Assembly (NCBI RefSeq): GCF_017948265.1
Contig: NZ_CP072852.1
Coordinates: forward strand, 3,162,001 to 3,226,000
Direction of reading: 5' to 3'
DNA length: 64,000 nt
Source of the DNA: Rhodoferax sp. PAMC 29310
Lineage (GTDB): Bacteria; Pseudomonadota; Gammaproteobacteria; Burkholderiales; Burkholderiaceae_C
Positions 1-9,613 of the stretch are shown piece by piece (the stretch's first letter is position 1; each line of letters opens with the position of its first letter). Made by a program: the position numbers and the translations under genes. Under the pieces are notes generated by a model. That model had not been told where the DNA came from and did no database searches. It saw only the letters and a list, made by a program, of their open reading frames with translations.

Positions 1-1
1 T

Positions 2-805
2 GCACTCGCGGCTGAGGCCGCCGCCAACGCCGAGCGCGCCCGCGCCGTGCAAGGCACAGGTGCTTTGAGCGCGCAACAAATCAACCAGTTTCTAACCGGT
101 GAGATGACGGCCAAAGCTCGCGTGGAGTCGGCCAAAGCGCAACGAGACGCGCAGCAACTGCGCCTGAACTACACCCGCATCGTGGCGCCTGACGCCGGCA
201 TCATCTCGGCCCGCACCGCCAGCGTGGGCGCCGTGGTGGGTGCGGGTGCTGACCTGTTCCGCCTGATTCGCCAAGGTCGCTTGGAGTGGCGCGGTGAAGT
301 TACCGCCGCCGAGTTGGGCCGCGTGAAACCCGGTACCCGCGTGACGCTGACTGCCCCCGGTGGTGACACCGCCGAGGGCAAAGTGCGCCTCATTTCCCCC
401 ACCGTGGACGCCCAAACCCGCAACGGCCTGGTCTACGTGGACTTCAGCGCACCCCAAACCAGAAACCACACCAGCACTTTCAAACCCGGCGTGTTTGCGC
501 GCGGCGAAATCGCTCTGGGCCAGGTCAATGCCATGACGGTGGTACAAACCGCCGTGGTGGTGCGAGACGGCTTCAGCTACGTCTACCAAGTGGATGCCAA
601 TAGCCGGGTGAGCCAGCTCAAGGTCAAAACCGGCGCCATGGTGGGCGACCGGGTGGAAATCGTCAACGGCGTGACGCTGGAACAAAAGCTGGTGGCCAGT
701 GGCGCCAGTTTCCTGAGCGAGGGGGATTTGGTGAAAGTGGTTGATATTTCCAAGCCAAATCAGCCTTCAGCGCCCACTGCTCCTGCGCAAGCCGCTAGTA
801 AATAA
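2..805 (+). CDS. RND efflux periplasmic adaptor (MFP/HlyD family), 5' truncated
   Basis: This is the C-terminal part of a membrane-fusion protein that links an RND pump to an outer-membrane channel. The reading frame is open from base 2, so the true start lies outside the window. An alanine/arginine-rich helical stretch is followed by a lipoyl-like segment (RIVAPDAGIIS) and then beta-barrel and membrane-proximal strands (VYVDF, GVFARGEI). The tail (SGASFLSEGDLVKVVD) is typical of the family's C-terminus. It ends 12 bp before the pump gene, so the two form one operon. The substrate cannot be told from sequence. Confidence 0.9.
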   Translation, partial: ALAAEAAANAERARAVQGTGALSAQQINQFLTGEMTAKARVESAKAQRDAQQLRLNYTRIVAPDAGIISARTASVGAVVGAGADLFRLIRQGRLEWRGEVTAAELGRVKPGTRVTLTAPGGDTAEGKVRLISPTVDAQTRNGLVYVDFSAPQTRNHTSTFKPGVFARGEIALGQVNAMTVVQTAVVVRDGFSYVYQVDANSRVSQLKVKTGAMVGDRVEIVNGVTLEQKLVASGASFLSEGDLVKVVDISKPNQPSAPTAPAQAASK

Positions 806-817
806 GGAGCAGACACC

Positions 818-3800
818 ATGAATGTTTCCTCCTGGTCCATCAAAAACCCCATTCCGGCGGTGATGCTCTTTGTGTTGCTGACCTTTGCCGGTCTGCTGTC
901 CTTTCAGGCCATGAAGGTGCAGAACTTTCCTGACCTGGACGTGCCCAACGTCATCGTCGTCGCCTCGCTGCCCGGTGCCGCGCCCGCGCAGCTGGAAACC
1001 GAGGTCGCCCGCAAACTGGAAAACGCGCTGGCCCCCTTGCAGGGCTTGAAAAACATCTACACCAAGGTGCAAGACGGCGGCGTCACCATCACCGCCGAAT
1101 TCCGGTTGGAGAAATCCACGCAGGAGGCCGTCGACGATGTGCGCTCCGCCGTGCAAGGTGTGCGGGCCGACCTGCCCGCTGACGTGCGCGACCCGGTGGT
1201 CAAAAAGATTGACCTGGCCGGCACGCCCGTGCTGGCCTACACCGTCAGCGCGCCCAGTATGGATGACGAGGCCTTGAGCTGGTTTGTGGACAACACCGTG
1301 TCGCGCCGTCTGCTGGCTGTCAAAGGCGTGGGCTCCGTCAGCCGCGTCGGCGGCGTGACCCGCCAGGTGGAAGTCGCACTGGACCCGCTCAAGCTGCAGG
1401 CGCTTCGCGCCACAGCGGCCGACGTGTCGCGCCAACTGAAACAAGTGCAGACCGAGAGTGCCGGCGGCCGGGCCGACTTGGGCGGCAGTGAGCAGCCCAT
1501 GCGCACAATAGCCACCGTCAAGACGGTAGAAGAACTCGCCCGCATCCAGATTGCACTGTCCGGCGGCCAGCGCGTGCGCCTGGACCAGTTGGCAGAAGTC
1601 ACCGACACCGTGGCCGAGCCACGCTCGATGGCCTTGCTCAACGGCAAACCGGTGGTGGGTTTTGAGATCACCCGCAGCAAAGGCGCCAGCGAGGTGGAGG
1701 TGGGTGCAGGCGTCAAAATCGCGTTGGCCGAGTTACAACAGGCCCACCCCGATCTGGTGCTCACCGAGGCCTTCAACTTTGTGGTGCCGGTGGAAGAAGA
1801 ATTTGCCGGCTCCATGACGCTGTTGTACGAAGGCGCCATTCTGGCCGTCATTGTGGTGTGGTTGTTTCTGCGTGATTTCAGGGCCACATTTGTGTCCGCC
1901 GTGGCCTTGCCGCTGTCGGTGATTCCGGCCTTTATCGGCATGCACTACCTCGGCTTTTCCATCAACGTGGTCACGCTTTTGGCGCTCTCACTGGTGATTG
2001 GCGTGCTGGTGGACGATGCGATTGTGGAGGTCGAAAACATCGAGCGCCACCTGAACATGGGCAAGTCGCCCATCAAGGCCGCAACGGAAGCCGCTGATGA
2101 GATTGGTATGGCCGTGATCGCCACCACCTTCACGCTGATAGCCGTGTTTCTGCCCACCGCTTTCATGAGCGGTATTCCCGGCAAGTTCTTCAAGCAATTT
2201 GGCTGGACAGCGGCACTGGCTGTGTTCGCCTCGCTGGTCGTGGCGCGTATGTTGACGCCCATGATGGCCGCCTACATCATGCGGCGCAGTCCGCGCGAAC
2301 ACAAAGAACCCTGGTGGATGCACCGCTACATGGTGTGGAGCCGCTGGTGCCTCACACACCGCTGGATCACGGCCGCCGCTGCCGGCGCCTTTTTCGTTGG
2401 TTCGTTGATGCTGATTCCGCTGTTGCCCAAAGGCTTTATCCCGCCCGACGACAACTCACAAACCCAGGTCATGGTGGAGCTGTCACCCGGCTCCACCCTG
2501 GCGCAAACGCGCGAGGCCGCCGAGGCCGCCCGCCAACTGGTCATGCGCGTGGACCATGTGAAAAGTGTTTACACCACCATTGGTGGCGGCTCGGCGGGCT
2601 CTGACCCGTTTGCCCCGCCCGGCGCCTCGGAAGTGCGCAAAGCCACGCTCACCGTGCTGCTCACCGACCGCGGCCAGCGCCCCCGCAAGCAGGGCATTGA
2701 GAACAACATCCGCGCCGTCATGGCTGAGCTGCCCGGCGTGCGCAGCAAAGTCGGCCTGGGGGGCTCGGGCGAGAAATACCAGTTGGTGTTGACTGGCGAA
2801 GACCCCGTGGCTCTGGCCACAGCCGCCGCCGCCGTGGAGAAAGACCTGCGCACCATTACTGGCCTGGGCAGCATTGCCTCCAGCGCGAGTTTGATCCGCT
2901 CAGAGATTGCCGTGCGCCCTGACTTTGCCCGCGCCGCCGACCTGGGCGTGACCAGCGCCGCCATTGGCGACACCTTGCGCATTGCCACCGTGGGCGACTA
3001 TGACTCGGCACTGTCCAAACTGAACCTGTCACAGCGCCAGGTCCCCATCGTGGTCAAACTGGCCGACACCGCCCGCCAGGACCTCAGCGTGCTGGGCCGC
3101 TTGAGCGTGCCCGGCACCCACGGCCCGGTCATGCTGAGCCAAGTCGCCACGCTGGAGATGACCGGCGGCCCCGCCGTGATCGACCGCCTGAATCGCGCCC
3201 GCAACGTCACCTTTGAAGTGGAGCTGTCTGGCGCGCAATTGGGCGACGTGACCGACGCCGTACAAAAACTGCCCAGCATCACCCAACTGCCGCCCGGCGT
3301 GAAACAACTTGCTCTCGGCGACGCCGAGGTCATGGGTGAACTGTTCGCCAGCTTTGGCCTGGCCATGCTGACGGGCGTGCTGTGTATTTACATTGTGCTG
3401 GTGCTCTTGTTCAAGGACTTCTTACACCCGGTCACCATACTGGCGGCGCTGCCACTGTCTTTGGGCGGTGCGTTTGTGGGCTTGTTGCTGGCAGACAAGA
3501 GCTTCTCCATGCCCTCGCTCATTGGCCTGATCATGCTCATGGGCATTGCCACTAAGAACTCGATTTTGCTGGTGGAATACGCCATCGTCGCCCGCCGCGA
3601 CCACGGCATGACACGCACCGAAGCGCTGCTGGACGCCTGCCACAAACGGGCACGCCCCATCATCATGACCACCCTGGCCATGGGCGCCGGCATGCTGCCC
3701 ATCGCGGTGGGTTGGGGTGCGGCAGACTCCAGCTTTCGCAGCCCCATGGCCGTAGCCGTGATCGGTGGCCTGATGACCTCCACCGTGCTCAGCTTGTTGG

Positions 3801-3904
3801 TGATTCCGTCGGTGTTCACCTTTGTGGACGACATCGAGCACCTCATCCGCCGCGGGGCTGGCTGGGTGCGCGGTTTGGGAGGAAGCAAGCCCAAGGAGGC
3901 GTAG
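818..3904 (+). CDS. RND (AcrB/HAE1-type) efflux pump inner-membrane subunit
   Basis: The product is a 1028-residue resistance-nodulation-division transporter, full length for the AcrB family (about 1020-1050), driving proton-coupled export from the inner membrane. TM1 is at the N-terminus. The adjacent aspartates of the TM4 proton relay are seen in LVDDAIVEVEN near residue 397, and the TM10 relay lysine in GIATKNS near residue 911. Two large periplasmic loops lie between TM1-2 and TM7-8. An AAGGAG Shine-Dalgarno precedes the ATG. No outer-membrane channel gene follows; it would have to be upstream of the window or elsewhere. Substrate unknown. Confidence 0.95.
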   Translation: MNVSSWSIKNPIPAVMLFVLLTFAGLLSFQAMKVQNFPDLDVPNVIVVASLPGAAPAQLETEVARKLENALAPLQGLKNIYTKVQDGGVTITAEFRLEKSTQEAVDDVRSAVQGVRADLPADVRDPVVKKIDLAGTPVLAYTVSAPSMDDEALSWFVDNTVSRRLLAVKGVGSVSRVGGVTRQVEVALDPLKLQALRATAADVSRQLKQVQTESAGGRADLGGSEQPMRTIATVKTVEELARIQIALSGGQRVRLDQLAEVTDTVAEPRSMALLNGKPVVGFEITRSKGASEVEVGAGVKIALAELQQAHPDLVLTEAFNFVVPVEEEFAGSMTLLYEGAILAVIVVWLFLRDFRATFVSAVALPLSVIPAFIGMHYLGFSINVVTLLALSLVIGVLVDDAIVEVENIERHLNMGKSPIKAATEAADEIGMAVIATTFTLIAVFLPTAFMSGIPGKFFKQFGWTAALAVFASLVVARMLTPMMAAYIMRRSPREHKEPWWMHRYMVWSRWCLTHRWITAAAAGAFFVGSLMLIPLLPKGFIPPDDNSQTQVMVELSPGSTLAQTREAAEAARQLVMRVDHVKSVYTTIGGGSAGSDPFAPPGASEVRKATLTVLLTDRGQRPRKQGIENNIRAVMAELPGVRSKVGLGGSGEKYQLVLTGEDPVALATAAAAVEKDLRTITGLGSIASSASLIRSEIAVRPDFARAADLGVTSAAIGDTLRIATVGDYDSALSKLNLSQRQVPIVVKLADTARQDLSVLGRLSVPGTHGPVMLSQVATLEMTGGPAVIDRLNRARNVTFEVELSGAQLGDVTDAVQKLPSITQLPPGVKQLALGDAEVMGELFASFGLAMLTGVLCIYIVLVLLFKDFLHPVTILAALPLSLGGAFVGLLLADKSFSMPSLIGLIMLMGIATKNSILLVEYAIVARRDHGMTRTEALLDACHKRARPIIMTTLAMGAGMLPIAVGWGAADSSFRSPMAVAVIGGLMTSTVLSLLVIPSVFTFVDDIEHLIRRGAGWVRGLGGSKPKEA

Positions 3905-3958
3905 AAAAAAATCGCCTGTTGAAACAAGGGATTCCCGCCACTCCAAATCTGCAAAGCC

Positions 3959-4576
3959 ATGCACATCGCCATCCTCACCTTCGACGGCTTCAACGAGCTG
4001 GACTCGCTCATCGCGCTGGGCATCCTCAACCGTGTCAAGCAACCCGGTTGGCGCGTCTCCATCGCCAGCAACACCGAGCGCATACGCTCCATGAACGGCT
4101 TGGTGATTGAAGCGCAGGCCACGCTGGCCGAGGCCAGTGCGGCGAACGCCGTGCTCATCGGCAGCGGCATGCGTACCCGAGAGATTGCGGCCGATGCGGC
4201 CCTGATGGCGCAACTGCAGCTGGACCCCTCCCGCCAACTGCTGGGCGCGCAATGCTCCGGCACACTCATTCTGGGCAAGCTCGGCTTGCTCGATAACGTA
4301 CCTGCCTGCACCGACCTCACCACCAAACCGTGGGCTGAAGAAGCCGGTATCGCCGTGCTCGATCAGGCCTTCTTTGCCAACGGCAACGTGGCCACGGCCG
4401 GCGGCTGCCTGGCCTCAAGCTACCTCGCCACTTGGCTCATCGCCCGTCTGGCCGGCCTCGCCGCCGCCGAAAACGCCATCCACTACGTCGCGCCGGTCGG
4501 AGAAAAAGAGGACTACGTCACCCGCGCCATGGGCCACATCACGCCCTATTTGGAGGGGGTTCCCGTCAAGCCGTGA
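3959..4576 (+). CDS. DJ-1/PfpI family protein
   Basis: The product has 205 residues with the DJ-1/PfpI glutamine-amidotransferase-like fold. It starts with the typical beta strand HIAILTFDGFNELD and has the nucleophile-elbow cysteine in GAQCSGTLIL near residue 100. A conserved glycine-rich turn (TAGGCLAS) lies near residue 145. Family members act as chaperones, deglycases, isonitrile hydratases or regulators, and the sequence does not say which. It lies 54 bp downstream of the pump gene on the same strand and could be co-transcribed. It is unrelated to the Hsp31-like gene at about 30 kb. Confidence 0.85.
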   Translation: MHIAILTFDGFNELDSLIALGILNRVKQPGWRVSIASNTERIRSMNGLVIEAQATLAEASAANAVLIGSGMRTREIAADAALMAQLQLDPSRQLLGAQCSGTLILGKLGLLDNVPACTDLTTKPWAEEAGIAVLDQAFFANGNVATAGGCLASSYLATWLIARLAGLAAAENAIHYVAPVGEKEDYVTRAMGHITPYLEGVPVKP

Positions 4577-4630
4577 GTGATGACAGCGTGCAACTAGTCA
4601 GTCGCTCCCGCGTGAAAACACACGCCGCGT

Positions 4631-5113
4631 TCAGCGGCTGAACTCCATCACCCAGTTGGTTTCCCAACTCAAGCCCCCATCTCCTGAAAACGCCTGCTGC
4701 CAAGTCGGGTTACCGCCGGGATTGGCATCCCAGGCAAAACGCACCTTGATGGGCTTCTCCGCCAGCCAATCGTCGGCAAAAAATGTGCCCACAGAACCGG
4801 TGAATCTGCCGATAACAGGCACGTCAAGACTGTGCGGCGCACGCCCGTCCAGCCACCAGATGGCCCACATCTTGGTAACCGGATCAAACGAACGAAACGG
4901 CGCCGCCTGCACCTCTTCGTCGGGAAAATGAAGAATGTTGTCCTCCACATTGCCAAAGCCGCCCAGGATCTTTCGGGTGGAGGATTTGCCAGAAAACTCC
5001 GTCCACGCCGAGCACCCGGTAAGGCGGGAATTCAACCGCCGATGACGAACTTTCCAGTCACCAAGGATGAAGTCAAAGTCTGAAGGCGGGGTGACGTGGA
5101 AGGTGGAATGCAT
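4631..5113 (-). CDS. DUF1579-like hypothetical protein
   Basis: The product is about 160 residues from the ATG chosen here. The open frame extends further upstream but would overlap the GFA gene and reads as low-complexity non-homologous sequence. The chosen start gives MHSTFHVTPPSDFDFILGDW, and the FDFxxGxW opening is typical of DUF1579-like lipocalin/START-type small proteins. Repeated tryptophans (MWAIWWLDG, WETNWVMEF) fit a beta-barrel. There is no signal peptide. Function unknown. It follows the GFA gene at 71 bp spacing on the same strand. Confidence 0.7.
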   Translation of the reverse strand: MHSTFHVTPPSDFDFILGDWKVRHRRLNSRLTGCSAWTEFSGKSSTRKILGGFGNVEDNILHFPDEEVQAAPFRSFDPVTKMWAIWWLDGRAPHSLDVPVIGRFTGSVGTFFADDWLAEKPIKVRFAWDANPGGNPTWQQAFSGDGGLSWETNWVMEFSR

Positions 5114-5184
5114 TGATTGCGTTTTTTTGTTGAGGCGAACCTTTTGCCGAAGCGGCAGCTGAAAGAGTCCAAGCAGGAGAAGGG

Positions 5185-5673
5185 TCAGGCCTTGCCGCTC
5201 CCCGCGATCATGACAGGTGTTCCGTACCTGGTGGGGTGCTCGGGGGCGCCTTCCAATGTTGCACGCGCCCCACCAAAGCAGTCGACTCCAGACGGCAGCG
5301 CCATGCCAGATTGTGCTGATCTTGTCCAAATGTTGGCGGTGACCTCGACTGCATTCGGGTTGTCGCAACAGCCACGAGAAATCGCTCGCAGTTCAGGCCA
5401 ACGTTCAAACGTCAACCCAAGCGTTGATCCGCAGTCCGCGCAAAATTCCACGAACACCTTCTTGCCACTTTCGTCAGACAAGTGCTCATACTTGCGCGGC
5501 CTCGCGGACAGGAACTCAACCGCCTCAATCGGAAACAAGGACTCCGTATAAAACGAGGAGCCAGTCATTCGCTGGCAAAAAGTGCAATGGCATACAAGCG
5601 TACGCAGCGGAGCCTGTGTTGCCCGAAATCTGACCTTTCCGCAAAGACAACCTCCTTCAAGTACATATGACAT
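5185..5673 (-). CDS. GFA family (glutathione-dependent formaldehyde-activating-like) zinc protein
   Basis: The product has 162 residues with the GFA/CENP-V fold. The zinc-binding cysteines are visible in order: GGCLCG (about residue 8), VCHCTFCQ (about residue 28) and CADCGS (about residue 78). The family takes its name from Gfa, a putative S-(hydroxymethyl)glutathione synthase, but most members have no proven activity. A GGAGAGG Shine-Dalgarno lies just before the ATG. Likely co-oriented with the downstream DUF1579-like gene. Confidence 0.85.
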   Translation of the reverse strand: MSYVLEGGCLCGKVRFRATQAPLRTLVCHCTFCQRMTGSSFYTESLFPIEAVEFLSARPRKYEHLSDESGKKVFVEFCADCGSTLGLTFERWPELRAISRGCCDNPNAVEVTANIWTRSAQSGMALPSGVDCFGGARATLEGAPEHPTRYGTPVMIAGSGKA

Positions 5674-5834
5674 GGCGCCTCTCCCAGAATGGTTTCACGC
5701 GAGTCAAAATCTGACGAGAATCGAACTCGGAATTGCGAATCCCCAAAGCTCCTGCGGTCCTCCACAGAATTCCGCTTGGGTCGCGGAACAGTAAACCGAT
5801 TCTGGCATCCGTGCAAGCCGCGACCTGGGTCCGT

Positions 5835-7130
5835 CTATCGCCCAAATAATTTCTTCAGCCCCTCACCCACCTTGTCCCCCACCGACGCACCGGCGCCTGT
5901 GCCCACACCGGGCATCAACACAGTGCCGATGGCCGCGCCGATCAACGCGGAGCGGGACAAATTGACTTGTGGCGCGTCCAGCGTGCCACCCACTTCCAGG
6001 GGCACGCCCACAGCACCTCCCAACTGGCTGGCTGCCAGGTTGACGCTGATTTGTCCGCTCAAGGCCCGGCTAGCAGCCACTTTGACTTGCCCGGTGGCGC
6101 TCAACACGCCTGAACTGGCCACCAAGTTGTTGATTTGAAGGACCCGGCCTTCGGTGCTGACCTGCCCGGCCAGAACGTCCAGTGAGGTGTTTCCGCCGCG
6201 GCTGGTGCCCACAGTTTTGACCGCCTTGGCCAAGTCAATGCCATGCAACACGGCGCCCTTCACGGTGAACTGGCTTTGGGATTTCAATACATCAGACAGC
6301 GTATCAATTTGACTCGTTCGGGCTGAGAGCGTCGTGCTTGCGTCCAACCGGCCGCTTAGCACCGGTATGGCTGCCGTGCTAAGCGCAGCCACTTCAACGC
6401 CCTTGGTTTCCAACTGGCCCTTGAGCACATAGGCGCCACCTGGCTGGGAAGGTACCCGGAACTCCACCGGGCCTTGGACCGTGCCTCCTCCCACGCTCAG
6501 CGCCACACTCCAAACTCGGTCTTGCCGGGAAAGCTGTGCGGTTGAGCCCTGCAAAAATCCTTTCAACACCTGCACGTTCACCTTGTCAGGCTCGCCTTGA
6601 GCATTGATATCAGCCTGGAAGTCCACCGTCATGGCCAAACCCTTGGCGTTGACCCAGCTCACGTTTTTCAACAACAGTTCTCGGGGAAACCATGCTTGAG
6701 ACTTCTTGGGACTTGTTTTGGCCTTTGACCCCGGTCCAGATTGCGCAGGTTGATTTGTTTTTGATAGCGACAAGAGCAAAGCGTCGATGCCATGTTGTGG
6801 CAGTGAGGCATCACGCACCAGCACCGATCCGACGGACCACTCGCCCATCAAAAGGCGGCCCAACTCAGGACGAACGCCCACATAGGCCAGGGACAGTGCC
6901 GGCTTTGTGGCCACCTCGATATCAGTCACCACCACAGCAGGCTTGGGAAACACAGAGACCTCAATCCCGCCCAGCTTGACACCCACGCCCAGCGACTGAG
7001 TGGCTTCGCGCTCCACACGGGCCTTGAAGTCAGCCGAGCCCAACCAAGTTTGCAGGCCCCACACAGAACCGACCACCAGCACACCTGCCGCCAACCCTGT
7101 CACTGAGATCCACTTCAACGCTTTGTTCAT
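5835..7130 (-). CDS. AsmA-like inner-membrane protein
   Basis: The product has about 431 residues from MNKALKWIS; an alternative ATG lies 15 bp upstream. One N-terminal transmembrane helix (about residues 8-28) is followed by a long beta-rich periplasmic region. The opening resembles AsmA (FKARVEREATQSLGVGVKLGG). Repeated amphipathic strands and a C-terminal glycine-rich segment with a basic end (GEGLKKLFGR) are also typical. AsmA-like proteins are implicated in outer-membrane lipid homeostasis and are thought to bridge the periplasm. It is shorter than E. coli AsmA (about 617), as are many members. It lies 45 bp downstream of the MFS gene. Confidence 0.8.
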   Translation of the reverse strand: MNKALKWISVTGLAAGVLVVGSVWGLQTWLGSADFKARVEREATQSLGVGVKLGGIEVSVFPKPAVVVTDIEVATKPALSLAYVGVRPELGRLLMGEWSVGSVLVRDASLPQHGIDALLLSLSKTNQPAQSGPGSKAKTSPKKSQAWFPRELLLKNVSWVNAKGLAMTVDFQADINAQGEPDKVNVQVLKGFLQGSTAQLSRQDRVWSVALSVGGGTVQGPVEFRVPSQPGGAYVLKGQLETKGVEVAALSTAAIPVLSGRLDASTTLSARTSQIDTLSDVLKSQSQFTVKGAVLHGIDLAKAVKTVGTSRGGNTSLDVLAGQVSTEGRVLQINNLVASSGVLSATGQVKVAASRALSGQISVNLAASQLGGAVGVPLEVGGTLDAPQVNLSRSALIGAAIGTVLMPGVGTGAGASVGDKVGEGLKKLFGR

Positions 7131-7175
7131 GCCTGCATTCTGCATGGCCTGCGCCAGCCCGCAAAAGACGGCACG

Positions 7176-8384
7176 CTAAGTCAGCGCCCGCTGGCGCGAG
7201 GCCAGTGCAGCGCCCACCCACAACGCGGCGGCAGAATAAATCAGGCCGCGGGCCAAGCCACCCTGTCCGTCAGCAATGTAACCCACCAGCGTGGGTCCTA
7301 CGATCTGGCCAAACGCAAACACAATGGTGAACGCACTGATGCCCGCACCCCAGGCTGCCTGCGGCAGATTGTGCCGAACCAGCGCGGTGGTCGACGCGAC
7401 CACCGCCAAGAACACCGCGCCGAACAAAATGCCCGAGGCCAGCACCACGGGCCAAGCGGAAGTCAACGCAGGCAGTAAAGTTGCCAGGCCCAACAATCCA
7501 TTGAGCAAGGCCAACACCCGGCCCCCTTTGTACCGGTCCAGCAACCCTGCCCAAATGCGCGCCGAGGCGACCACGGCGGTGCCCAGCAGCGTGTAAAAAA
7601 CGGTGATGTCCGGGCCGCTGGCGCCTTGCTCGCGCAACAGGGCGATCACAAACGTCATGTAGCCGATGTAGCCCACGCCAAACATGGCGTAACCCGACAG
7701 CGCAAATGAAAACGGCCGCCAGTTGAATGATGCAGGGGGTGCACTGCCCACGGCGGCTGGCGGTGCCAACTGCCGCAAAACGCGCGCGGGCCAACGTAAG
7801 ATGGCTGTGGCCACCAGGCAAGTTCCGGCCAACAGCCACCACGCCCAGGCCCAGCCATGGGGCCACGCCACTGCCGCTTCCAGCACGGCAGGCACCAACA
7901 GGGCCGACAACACAATGCCAAACCCCGTGCCGCCGTAGTACAAGCCAATCAGCCAGCCACCACGAGCCGGTTGCAAGGCGCCCAAGCGCGCCGCCAACAA
8001 ACCGCCCGCAATAAAAACCAACGCGCTGGCCACGCCGGCCAGCAACCGTTGCACGAGCAATGGGGTGCTGTCAGTGAAAAACCCACTCAAGCCCATGAAC
8101 ACGCTGGCCAACACCGAACCCAGCATCAGTACACGCGACGCACCATAACGTTGCAATAGACGGGGCGTGACCAGCGCACCCAGCAAATAACCCAGCGCAT
8201 TGACGGTGTTCATGCCCCCCGCCAGGGTGTAGGACCAATTCAAATCGTCCCGCATGGGCGGCAACAACAAACCATAGGAAAACCGGGTGATGCCCAAAGA
8301 CAGAGCCGCTCCCATGGACAAAGCCAACGCCAGCCAAAAGAGCTGGGACAAGGGGGTGTGAGAAGTGGGGGTCAAAGTCGTCAT
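7176..8384 (-). CDS. MFS transporter, YbfB/YjiJ family
   Basis: The product has about 402 residues with 12 predicted hydrophobic segments. The N-terminal segment LGITRFSYGLLLPPMR is the hallmark of the YbfB/YjiJ branch of the major facilitator superfamily. The cytoplasmic loop after TM2 reads RLLQRYGASRVLMLG. The ATG at 8384 is preferred over one 21 bp upstream because the hydrophobic start then follows directly. Substrate unknown. The next gene on this strand is the AsmA-like gene. Confidence 0.88.
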   Translation of the reverse strand: MTTLTPTSHTPLSQLFWLALALSMGAALSLGITRFSYGLLLPPMRDDLNWSYTLAGGMNTVNALGYLLGALVTPRLLQRYGASRVLMLGSVLASVFMGLSGFFTDSTPLLVQRLLAGVASALVFIAGGLLAARLGALQPARGGWLIGLYYGGTGFGIVLSALLVPAVLEAAVAWPHGWAWAWWLLAGTCLVATAILRWPARVLRQLAPPAAVGSAPPASFNWRPFSFALSGYAMFGVGYIGYMTFVIALLREQGASGPDITVFYTLLGTAVVASARIWAGLLDRYKGGRVLALLNGLLGLATLLPALTSAWPVVLASGILFGAVFLAVVASTTALVRHNLPQAAWGAGISAFTIVFAFGQIVGPTLVGYIADGQGGLARGLIYSAAALWVGAALASRQRALT

Positions 8385-8482
8385 GCGACTTGCATTCTGG
8401 CGCAAAGCCCTTGCAATGCCCTGTCGCCTTGGCTGAGATTGCTGGCCCGGCGGGAACCAGCTTGCCCGCCAGCAAGCGTGCC

Positions 8483-9064
8483 TCAGGTACTGCCAGACAC
8501 GGCGCCCGGTGAGTGCATGAGAATCCTCGCAAACAAGCGGTCAAAAGCCGGGTTGCGCTTGTACTGTCCCGTGAGGGGATCGCAATTGGTGGCAAAGGCT
8601 GCGTCCAGCTCACGCCAGTCTTCATCGCTGAGAACCCGCAGCGCTGCGGGAAAAATAACGTTTTCCTCCATCTGCATGTGGGCCAGATAAAACCTGATGT
8701 AGTGGCGGGCCGTCTCTACAAAGGCTTCACGGCGCGACTCCCCCATCAATTCCCACGCCAACAACAAGTGTTGCAACTCACGTACCGCCGATTCGCTCGT
8801 GGCGTGGTCTTTTTCAAGCAGAACAATGGTCTCCATCGTCTCGGGGGCCAAACGTGCCACACGGGGAAACAACAGGTTCGACTCTTTGGGATGGTGCAAC
8901 TGCTCCGGGAACTCGTCCACGTAGAAAAGCATGGCGCGCATTCCGTCAAAGAAAACCTCGGGCTGATCGCCGGGCCCCGAGAGCAATGCCTTTTCAAAGG
9001 CATTCATCAGGGTCGCCAAAGCGGCGTGCTCTTCCCGAATGATTCGAATACTGGGGTGGACCAT
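8483..9064 (-). CDS. Hemerythrin-like (HHE) domain protein
   Basis: The product has 193 residues. A four-helix hemerythrin domain carries the likely diiron ligands: H in REEHAAL (about 13), H and E in LHHPKESNLLFP (about 57-61), H in EKDHA (about 86), and H/E in YLAHMQMEENVIFP (about 130). These proteins bind O2, NO or iron and often act in oxidative or nitrosative stress. The start is fixed by a GGAGAG ribosome site 7 bp upstream; the open frame runs further but without homology. It faces away from the origin-like element just upstream. Confidence 0.88.
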   Translation of the reverse strand: MVHPSIRIIREEHAALATLMNAFEKALLSGPGDQPEVFFDGMRAMLFYVDEFPEQLHHPKESNLLFPRVARLAPETMETIVLLEKDHATSESAVRELQHLLLAWELMGESRREAFVETARHYIRFYLAHMQMEENVIFPAALRVLSDEDWRELDAAFATNCDPLTGQYKRNPAFDRLFARILMHSPGAVSGST

Positions 9065-9613
9065 CACATCTCTCCAAAGCAAGCGCCAAGCATGACAGCG
9101 CCGAACTGGATTGACCTTGACACGGATCAATGCACAGTTCATCAGCTGTTCGAGCGCCTTGCCTGCTATTTTTGACCGCAAAACACACCACCGAAAAAGC
9201 TGTGCATAAATCTGGCACAAGCCAGCAGTTATCCACAGAGGTGACGCCAAATGAAAAATTGTCCAGAATCCGGGTACACATCAGAAGCAAGGTCACCCAC
9301 ATGGCTTGAGATAACTTAAGTCTATGTTTTAAATCAAAAAAAACACCTTATCCACAGCAGAGCGCTTCCCTTACCTACTACTACTATCTTATAAATAGAA
9401 GATATAGAAAGACAAGGGAAAACGCTGGTGTCAAAAAACAGGCAGTTTTACATTGATGCTTTATGCTTGTGCATACCTGCAAATAAGCCAGACTAAAAAA
9501 CGCTTCGACCAGCACAATCAAGTAAGATTTGCGCTACCGGATGGCCTGGCCCGAGCATTTCACCGGGTTGGGCGGCTTCTCTGGCCCTCTTATCAAGTTT
9601 TTTGTCCCCCTCC
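9065..9613. other. 549-bp intergenic region holding origin-like element A
   Basis: This gap separates the diverging hemerythrin-like gene and minC. It is much more AT-rich than its surroundings and contains the DnaA-box/DnaA-trio element A (9201-9420, listed separately), plus a one-mismatch box TGTGCATAC at 9469-9477. The min-operon promoter must lie in its right part, but I cannot pick one -35/-10 pair with confidence. Confidence 0.7.
9201..9420 (+). other. Origin-like element A: DnaA boxes, DnaA-trio repeat and AT-rich unwinding DNA
   Basis: Boxes matching TTATNCACA are seen at 9201-9209 (reverse, TTATGCACA), 9229-9237 (TTATCCACA) and 9348-9356 (TTATCCACA). The third box is followed by an 18-nt spacer including GAGCGC, then four CTA triplets at 9375-9386, then AT-rich DNA (CTTATAAATAG). 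A DnaA box, GC-containing spacer and CTA-type triplets on this strand is the layout of the bacterial basal origin-unwinding system with DnaA-trios. Element B at 14028-14250 has the same parts at the same spacing. Whether it works as an origin is inference. Confidence 0.6.

Noticed and set aside
5657..5845. 62-codon minus-strand frame with a VOC-like piece (LLFRDPSGILWR), overlapping a T-arm-like sequence (CGAGTTCGATTCTCG)
   Set aside because: Too short to support a VOC gene, and no cloverleaf or CCA end can be built around the T-arm-like stretch; probably chance or old remnants.
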